From NCBI RefSeq assembly GCF_010015585.1, contig NW_022985070.1:682001-746000 (forward strand): a DNA stretch of 64,000 nt, written 5' to 3'. Positions 57,201 through 64,000 of this stretch are shown here, in pieces. Source of the stretch: Eremomyces bilateralis CBS 781.70. Taxonomy: Eukaryota; Ascomycota; Dothideomycetes; Eremomycetales; Eremomycetaceae. A program made the position numbers and the translations under genes. The notes beneath the pieces are model-generated. The model was not told where the DNA came from. It saw only the letters and a program-made list of their open reading frames with translations, and did no database searches. The stretch's first letter is position 1. Every line of letters starts with the position of its first letter.

Positions 57201-57956
57201 GAGGTGTACCTTTCGCTGTTTCTTTCCTGCCCTGGCGTGGCCTTATGAATCTAGAATTATCCAGACAGATATTCCCTAGTTTAGTTTGGGTATAGATAGA
57301 CAGCATCCCCTGTTAACACTTCGATTTAAGTAAAAACTGAAAATTAAAGGTTGGTTGGCTATTAAACTGACTCTACTTCTCTTGAATCTTTGGATTTGTA
57401 GCTCTTTTGCCTTGTGCGAAGGTTATTTAAGGTCGAGATCACATCGTGGGGAGCCCGGAAGAGGCAGCAGCTCTTGAGTGGATGAGTAGATCAGATAGGC
57501 TTCATGTCATGGGAGAAAAGATATAGAACAATGATATGAATATCTGATGCAGTGTTTTAGACAAGCCATCCAGTCGATGTATGACTTGCTAAAGCTTCAT
57601 GTACCCAGCCGCAAATCTTCTCAATTGCTCAAGTGCGCTGATAGTCTGCTGAGAATACCATATGCATTCAATCTATCTACCGTGACCGATGCCGATGAAT
57701 TGATTACATGAGGAAAAGCAAATTTGAGACATCATACAGTACAAGCCCATAAAGCACGCTGTTTACTCCGCTGTGAAAAACTCAATCCGACTCAAGAGCG
57801 TACCTCCAGCCCTCAACTTCTGAGGCCACGAATATCTCCACCGTCACCGAGCCACCAATGTCGCCATTACGTTTTACACAACGTCCGATGAATGTGTCTT
57901 GGACACGAGTACCGAGGAAAGGTTGTTTGTCAAGTCCCGATGCTTTAATGGGGCAC
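57201..57956. other. Intergenic between convergent genes
   Basis: The 3' flanks of the WSC gene and vma3. No gene seen. Confidence 0.5.
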
Positions 57957-58862
57957 CTAGCAGTGAACATCCCCTGCTGTTCGGGAGTTCATAAGCAGGG
58001 CAACAATCAGACCGTAGAGACCTAACATCCAAATCAGCAAAATGATTCCGGACATTCGAAGTTGCATGCAACATACCCAAGACTTCGGCGAAAATGAGGA
58101 TCAAAATCATGCCGACATAGAGACGTGGCTGTTGAGCGGTACCGCGAACACCAGCATCACCGACGATTCCAATGGCAAAACCCGCAGCCAGACCGGCCAA
58201 ACCGACGGAAAGACCAGCTCCGAGCTGAATGAAGCCGGTGAACAGCGAGCTTTTTTGTTGAAGGTTGTTGGAGATCAGGACGGACACGACGAGACCGTAG
58301 ATACCGATGATACCAGCCATGATGACGGGAATGATGTCTGCGTTCAATAGTTAGCATTCAATAAACATGAAATTCGGGTGATGGTCTCAATAGCCCCCGC
58401 TTTCGGGCACAGAAGGCATGCCTCATGGATATCTGATGGTGATATTAGGGATTACACATACTTTTCACGATCAGGTCTGGTCTCAAGACACCCATAGCGG
58501 AGATACCGACACCGGACTTAGCAGTACCATAGGCAGCACCAAAGCAGGTGAACACAATTGCGGAGGTGCACCCCATCGCACCGAAGAAGGGCTAGTAATG
58601 ATGTTAATGTTTAGCTTCGAAGGGACACGGTAGGGGCGGTGCAGTTCGACCCGGTGCCTCCGGTCGTTGGCAATCGGGGCGGTTGAGTAGGGCAAATCGA
58701 AGTAGCGATCGGGGTTTCGGTGAACTTACGGCATACACAGGACTACATTAGACAACGGGTTAGCGGAGAGCTTAATGGAAGGGTGTTGCTCGTTGAGCTC
58801 TGCTCCGTGTCTCAGGAAGCACAGGCATAGGGGAAGAGAGCTTACCATAAATCGGTCGACAT
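57957..58862 (-). CDS. vma3: V-type H+-ATPase subunit c (16-kDa proteolipid)
   Basis: Five exons: 58862-58846, 58742-58730, 58591-58462, 58337-58077 and 58021-57957. Together they encode 161 aa, the usual length. The first two exons carry only 17 and 13 bases; with them the N-terminus reads [18 protein letters not shown], as in other fungi, which supports the model. Four membrane helices are present: [61 protein letters not shown] and the fourth with the proton-carrying Glu in [18 protein letters not shown]. The subunit forms the rotating V0 ring that pumps protons into vacuoles and Golgi. It is divergent from snu13. Confidence 0.95.
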
Positions 58863-59245
58863 CTTGGCTGTTGGTGAAGCGTCGAAGCTTGTTTTGCAAT
58901 GAAATGAGGTATGGAGAAGTAATAGAGCTTGCTACAGAGTAGAGTAGATGGATTGTGGTGGCAGCAAGCTTGGTCGGGTCGAGTCGATGAGGTTGAACAG
59001 AGCAACTTGAAGTCAAACAACTCGTCGCGCACGTGACATAGTAAGATGAGATGCACGTGCGCGTCATCACCGCACGTGACCTATAGTCTTGGCATTCGAC
59101 TTCAAATTTTTTGTCAGGTCGCCATCAGTGTGAGGAAAAAGAGGAAAAAGAGGAAAAAGTTGCGTATCTTAGTCCACGATCTTCAAATTTCCACCTCACG
59201 GACCCAACCTCAAACCGAATTGAGCATTCGAATATCTTTGTCAAA
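58863..59245. promoter_or_regulatory. Shared vma3/snu13 promoter with three CACGTG boxes
   Basis: CACGTG lies at 59030-59035, 59054-59059 and 59073-59078, three copies in 49 bases. A 9-base unit GAGGAAAAA is repeated three times at 59132-59158, probably in the snu13 leader. GCACGTGACCTATA at 59072-59085 is identical to a site upstream of cue1. Confidence 0.7.
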
Positions 59246-59857
59246 ATGGACAATCAATCTGCCGCCTGGCCTGTCGCTGATGCTGCCTTAACCCAAGTAA
59301 GCTCTTGAAGATTGGTTCAATCTCATGATAGAGCTATTGCTAACGATGTGATACAGGAAATTCGTATGTCCACCCAATACCAACCCGGAAACCGAATTCA
59401 AACGGACGAAGCTAACTGACGTTGCTAATAGTGGACCTGGTCCAGCAATCTTCCCACTACAGGCAGATCAAGAAGGTGAGGCTCTTGCGCATCGAGTTGC
59501 AGTATCGCTACTAACAAGAATATTAGGGTGCCAACGAAGTCACCAAAAGCCTCAACCGTGGTATCGCCGAAGTCGTAATCTTGGCCGCCGATACCACTCC
59601 TTTGGCGATTCTTCTCCATTTGCCCCTCCTTTGCGAAGACAAGGTACGATTTACACGATGTGAATCCTTTCGAGAGCGACGCTGACTTCCTCCTTCAGAA
59701 CGTCCCTTACGTCTATGTCCCATCCAAAGTGGCTCTTGGCCGTGCCGCTGGTGTTAGCCGAAGCGTGATCAGCATATCAATAACCACGAACGAGGCTTCG
59801 GACCTCATGGGCCAGATCCGAGCCCTCAAGGACAAAGTAGAGAGGCTGATGATCTAA
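59246..59857 (+). CDS. snu13: Snu13/15.5K RNA-binding protein (L7Ae family)
   Basis: Five exons: 59246-59296, 59357-59363, 59432-59475, 59527-59643 and 59699-59857, encoding 125 aa. Exon 2 is only 7 bases long (GAAATTC), yet it is needed: it supplies EI and the first base of the next Leu, turning ALTQ into ALTQEILDLVQQ as in all Snu13 proteins. The L7Ae fold is complete, with [14 protein letters not shown] for kink-turn RNA contact, [27 protein letters not shown] and [13 protein letters not shown]. The protein binds U4 snRNA in the spliceosome and box C/D snoRNAs in rRNA methylation particles, acting in nucleus and nucleolus. Confidence 0.95.
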
Positions 59858-60111
59858 GGTGGAATGGCGGTGGCTCTTGATACCACGCACATCCGTTAGG
59901 ATTCTTTCCGGGTTCGGCGTTGTATTGGGAGTTGATATGCCTCGACAATAACTTGTCAGCTTGAGGCATCCCTCGTTCAAGGGTCAAAGAGGAATCGGAG
60001 TTTCGTCGTTAGATACAGTTACACGGTCAAACTTGACCAAATCTAGGTTACGATCCAAATTCAAAGGGTATCAAACCTGCCAAAGAACTCCCTTTGAAGC
60101 CACTTCCGTGT

Positions 60112-61178
60112 CTAGTCCATTGCCCGCATGACGCCTTCAAAAGCAACCAACGCAATCGCATTCGCCGGGAACGCTCTCAGGAAACATGGCACAAATCCTC
60201 TCCAATATCCTCTCCATCCCTGCTCGCGGTACACGCCCAGCGCCGCATCCACGTACCTCTTATATTTTCTATCCGCGCCTAACTTGTCGGTCATGATTTT
60301 CTGCTTGACCACATCGCTCGGGTAGCTCGTAAGCCAAAAACATTGCGCGCTCAACCCCCCCGCCCAAAAATTGATGCTCGGTGCACCCATACTCGTGTGT
60401 TTTTCCATGCCCTTGGTGAAGACATCGTACATGCCCCACCAGACGAAGAACCAGCCTCGAAATATCAGCGTGGCGAGTAGCCCCTTGTAGAGTCCGCGTA
60501 TTCCATGCGATCGAACGATCTGTTTTGTGCAATCGATCGGTCCGGAGTATTGTCGTCCAGCCTTCGTGGCTGAATATTGGATCTGGAGTCGAGCTTTGAC
60601 GTGCTCTACAGGAGCGGCGATGAAAGAGACGGTAAAGCCGGCACCCATGCCTGCTATCGCATGTCCAATGGTCGGCAGAGGTACGGAGGGCACTGACAAC
60701 GAGCTTTTGTGCGGATTGAAGACATGTTGATGTAGCAAACGACGGTATGCATTAAGGGACCCAAGCATGCTAAATTCGTGTTAACAGAAGAGCATATATA
60801 TGTCGGTAGAAATCCGAACCTACACCGAGTCCATGACCATCCATCCTAATAACGGAGGAGTGGCACCTTTGTAGAGCCCAGAGAGCCCTTCTTTTCGCAC
60901 GGTCTGAAGCAAGCAGTCAAGTGGGCCGCGAAATTGCGTCTTTGACGAAGTTTGGAGGCGCACTTTGATGGTATCAAAAGGATGACCGACTATAAGCTAT
61001 CTCGTTAGGATGATGGCGCAATCCATGGCAATCTCTCAAACATACCACTCAACTTCGCGATACCGGAGAAGACGCCCGCTACATATCCGGTATACATGCT
61101 CGAGGATGCCATCGACACAGCTCTCTTCCCTCCGTCGCTTTGAGTATCATGACTCATTGATGAATTGGTATGAGACAT
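60112..61178 (-). CDS. Mitochondrial solute carrier (SLC25 family)
   Basis: Exons 61178-61046, 60989-60824 and 60769-60112, joined in phases 1 and 2 (donors GTATGT and GTAGGT), give 318 aa. The three carrier repeats each show the PX[DE]XX[KR] motif: GHPFDTIKVRLQT, AAPVEHVKARLQIQY and SYPSDVVKQKIM, and six membrane helices can be placed. The first 28 residues are a Ser-rich extension. The second-repeat motif with Glu-His and the MVMDSVMLGSLNAYRR segment recall the carnitine/ornithine/Ymc branch of inner-membrane carriers, but the substrate cannot be fixed by eye. Confidence 0.88.
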
Positions 61179-61686
61179 GATATTGTCCTACGGTCCTACC
61201 GGGCTGTATTTGACGGGAAAAACGTGCAGTATAAGCGTTCCTCATCACGCTAGGCAAGACATGCTCCGAGGCAATGGGAACGAGGAAATAGAACTTTGAG
61301 CTCAGGCTATAACGGCAATGGAATGTACATGGAAATCGTAACTGGTAACTAAGGATTGCAACCAGAACTCAATCGATCTAAATGTTGGTAGTGCAAGGTT
61401 GCTCCTAAGAAGAAATAGTAGTCTGTTCCGTCGTCTCACGCTTACCTCCGAAATCGCCGATCGCAAACATCGCCAGTCGCTGGCGTGCTTAGCAATATTA
61501 GAATCGGATAGACACAGCTATGAGATATCCAGTCCAACTTACTAATCCACCTAATCAACCTATTAAATAACGTAGTCTGCATGTCCTAAATGATAATTAA
61601 TTCGATTTCATTTTCATCTCCCTTGTTGGCGTATACACCAAAGCAGAAGGAGATACTCAGTGTAGGCGACAATCAAGGGGGTCGAG
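61179..61686. other. Intergenic, divergent promoters
   Basis: About 500 bases between the divergent carrier and GT8 genes. No other feature seen. Confidence 0.5.
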
Positions 61687-62713
61687 ATGACATCGCGTCA
61701 TTTTGAAGAGGGGAAAACTGGGGAAAATACGAAAAGCGATGAAGCAATAACCTCGAAGAAAGGTGTGTATCAGTGTAAAACTCAAGTTTCAAATCACTAA
61801 CACCCACCGAGTATGGGTCTCTCTCGTCACCAACCTCGACTACCTCCCGGGATTCCTCACCCTCGAGCATTCCCTCCGCAGCGTAAACTCCGCCTACCCC
61901 CTCGTAGCCCTCTACACTGACGCCCTCCCCCCCGCCGGCCACGCCGCGCTCCGCTCCCGCGGCATCCCCACCCTCCGCGGCGACCACCTCGTCCCCTCCG
62001 TCCCCAAGTCCTACGAGCAGGACCCGCGCTTCCACGAGACCTGGAGCAAACTGAGCGCCTTCTCCCTGACGCAGTTCGACCGCATCGTGCAGCTCGACAG
62101 CGACATGCTCGTCCGTCGGAACATGGACGAGCTGATGGAGCTAGCGCTGGATCCGCCAGGGGAGGAGGGGGCGGGCGACCGCGTGTTTGCGGCGAGCTAT
62201 GCATGCGTGTGTAATCCGTTGGGGAAACCGCATTATCCCAGCGATTGGATCAGGGAGAACTGTGCGTTCACTAGCCAGCATGACGCGCCGGATCGGGCGC
62301 AGACGGAGGGGGCACCGCTGGGTGCTGGGTTGGCGATGCCGAATTCGGGGTTGCTGGTCATCAATCCGAGCCGGGCGGCATATGAGCTGATCTTAAAGGA
62401 ATTGGTAGAAGCGACCTCGACGGCGGCCTATGAATTCGGGGATCAGAGTCTGATCGGGTACACGTTCCGTGGCCGTTGGGCGCCACTGCCATACGTCTAC
62501 AACGCGTTGAAGACGCTGCGGTGGAAGGGCGTCCATGATCAGATTTGGCGGGATGAGCGGGTGAAGAACGTGCATTATATAATGGTCCCCAAACCGTGGG
62601 ATGAACCGGACGGCGAGAGGGGCCAAGCGGACGAAACACACAAGTGGTGGTGGGACGCGAATGATGAACGGAAGAGACTGGAGAAAACAAGAGGGATTGA
62701 GGATGAATTTTGA
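61687..62713 (+). CDS. GT8 family glycosyltransferase (glycogenin/galactinol synthase-like)
   Basis: Exons 61687-61762 and 61812-62713 (GTGTGT donor, CACTAAC branch, phase 1) give 325 aa. The intron model adds a 25-residue polar N-terminus and rebuilds VWVSLVTNLDYLPGFL, the first strand of the GT-A fold. The metal-binding DxD is in IVQLDSDMLV near residue 120. MPNSGLLVINPS and EFGDQSLIGYTFRGRW follow, both typical of GT8 enzymes. The C-terminal His in NVHYIM is the usual third metal ligand. There is no signal peptide, so the enzyme is cytosolic. Fungal members of this group are often called glycogenin-like, but the Tyr used for self-glucosylation is not evident here. It uses a UDP-sugar; the acceptor is unknown. 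Base composition is markedly GC-rich. Confidence 0.88.
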
Positions 62714-62838
62714 TTGGCATTATTGCATAGTTACTGTTAGACTGTCTGATGTTGCTACAAGCCTACCCCGTTTTGGATGCTAATCCCAATATACCCAGGC
62801 CTGTACTCCTCGCCAATGCCAATTCCAAACGCTACAGT

Positions 62839-64000
62839 TCAATCGTCCCGTCTCTCAGACTCGTGTCCCCAAACTTCCTCCGCTGACTTCTTTCCCTTCG
62901 TCTCAGGCACGAAGGTGAGGACCAGGAGGAAGAACCCGGCCGCAAACGCCGCGAAGATGAAATACACCCGTCCCTCACCCAGCGCTTTGTTCACCACGGG
63001 AAAAAACTGAGCGACGACAAAGGTGGCGATCCAATTGGACGCGAGCGCCCAGCTTTGGGTGGCGCCGACGGCTTCGTGGACGGCCAGCTCGCTGGCAAGG
63101 ATGAACGGGACGGGACCGAGCCCGACCGCAAACGAGCAAACAAACAGGATGACGGCGACGGCGGAGAGGACTTTGATGTTATAGCCGATGGAGAAGGCTA
63201 GAGCAAGAGATGAAATGCCCATCCCGAAGATAGAGCCGAGCAGGCAGGGCTTACGACCGAGCTTGTCGACGAGCGGGGCACAGGCGGCTGTGACAATGAT
63301 ATTGAGGGCAGAAACGGCGAGGTTGAGGAGGGCAGAGGAGGAAGATAGGAGCGAGGATAAGAGGGAAACGCCGTACATGATAATCGAGTTGATACCTAAG
63401 TCCGTCAGTGAATGGATACTGTTGGTCAAGGGGTGCGGTCTTACCGCAAAGCTGTTGGGCAAGCATAACCATTATGACAGCAATCACTGCCTTCCTGGTC
63501 TGGGGGCTGGCCAAAGCTTGTAGCATCCCAAGATGCCCCTGGCCGGACTGGCTCTTGTTTGAGGGGAGGTGTTGCTGATCCGGCGAATTCAAGAGAGATT
63601 CTTGTTCCTCTAAACTTCGCGTTAGCATGTTCATATTATAGCCAAAGAACTGCTTACCATCGTCTTCACCAGCAGCAATGCCCCAGCTGTTAAATTCGCC
63701 GTCGATATCGAACCTCTCACCTCTCACTCTCCTCAAGATCTTTCGTGCTTTCGGCCCACCCCCTTCTACGTTGGCAGCAATCCATTTCGGGCTTTCGTCC
63801 GAGAACATCAGTCCGACCAGCTGCCCAACTCCAACCAGCCCAGCAGCAGCCAGTACAATCCTCCACATCTGACCAAAGGCCAGGAAATACCCAAGCAGCT
63901 GTGCAAGAAAGATGCCAACATTCACCATCACCTGGGTGAAGGCGCCGAAAAACCCCTTCTCAGCCGGCGGGGAGAGCTCGGAGATGTATATTGGCACGGA
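62839..64000 (-). CDS. MFS sugar-porter family transporter (5' end beyond the window)
   Basis: Exons 63609-63445 and 63395-62839, with an upstream exon from 63658 past the window edge. Introns at 63610-63657 (GTAAGC, GCTAAC branch) and 63396-63444 (GTAAGA, CTTAG) keep the frame. Visible motifs are YISELSPPAEKG after TM4, the SDESPKWIA loop equivalent to PESPR, the long central cytosolic loop, GINSIIMYGVS in TM7, the DKLGRKPCLL motif between TM8 and TM9, and the final VPETKGKKSAEEVW. The pattern resembles yeast Vps73/YBR241C, a vacuolar sugar-porter relative, more than a plasma-membrane hexose carrier. The substrate is unknown. Confidence 0.88.

Overview
The window is 64 kb of nuclear DNA from a filamentous ascomycete, most likely a eurotiomycete of the Aspergillus/Penicillium type. 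The evidence is the compact gene layout, introns of about 46-145 bases with GTANGT-like donors and CTAAC-like branch points, and fungal families such as a NACHT-WD40 NLR, an Ams2/Spt21 regulator, a WSC/DUF1996 secreted protein and a CrnA-type nitrate transporter. I place 26 protein-coding genes, two of them reaching or nearing the window edges, plus two decayed gene fragments, two TA-flanked MITEs and one possible hAT end. Gene models were spliced by eye: each junction given keeps the frame, but none is checked against RNA. I saw no rRNA, no convincing tRNA and no CRISPR array.

Layout, left to right. 0-8 kb: a MEI4-like meiotic protein, a 2-oxoglutarate oxygenase next to an iso-orotate decarboxylase-like amidohydrolase, then mitoribosomal proteins uL4m and mL38 on a shared promoter. 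8.6-13.3 kb: a large NLR with 19 nearly identical WD40 repeats. 13.3-24.5 kb: sparse, holding a kinase fragment, a 14-TM drug-type MFS pump, a tiny membrane protein, a short-chain reductase and a 280-bp MITE. 24.5-28.7 kb: nitrate transporter with NirA/AreA-type sites upstream, Cue1 and a bHLH factor. 30.3-34.1 kb: a decayed maleylacetoacetate isomerase, 4-hydroxyphenylpyruvate dioxygenase (HPPD) and, divergent from it, a TTC36 homologue. 34.2-48.1 kb: conserved housekeeping genes (M16 metalloprotease, Ams2/Spt21, Cdc14, Yap-binding protein). 48.5-57.2 kb: sparser again, with an orphan gene carrying a frame-shifting duplication, a second MITE, a GT31-type glycosyltransferase and the WSC protein. 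57.9-64 kb: vma3 and snu13 back to back, a mitochondrial carrier, a GT8 transferase and a sugar-porter cut by the window edge.

Functional links. HPPD, the isomerase remnant and the TTC36 homologue form a tyrosine-catabolism neighbourhood; in mammals TTC36 is reported to stabilise HPPD, so their adjacency here is the most suggestive link in the window. The oxygenase/iso-orotate decarboxylase pair could be a two-step thymine-to-uracil salvage module. Several divergent pairs (uL4m/mL38, cdc14/Yap-binding, vma3/snu13) share short promoters, two of them with three CACGTG boxes each. The NLR is the clearest fast-evolving gene.
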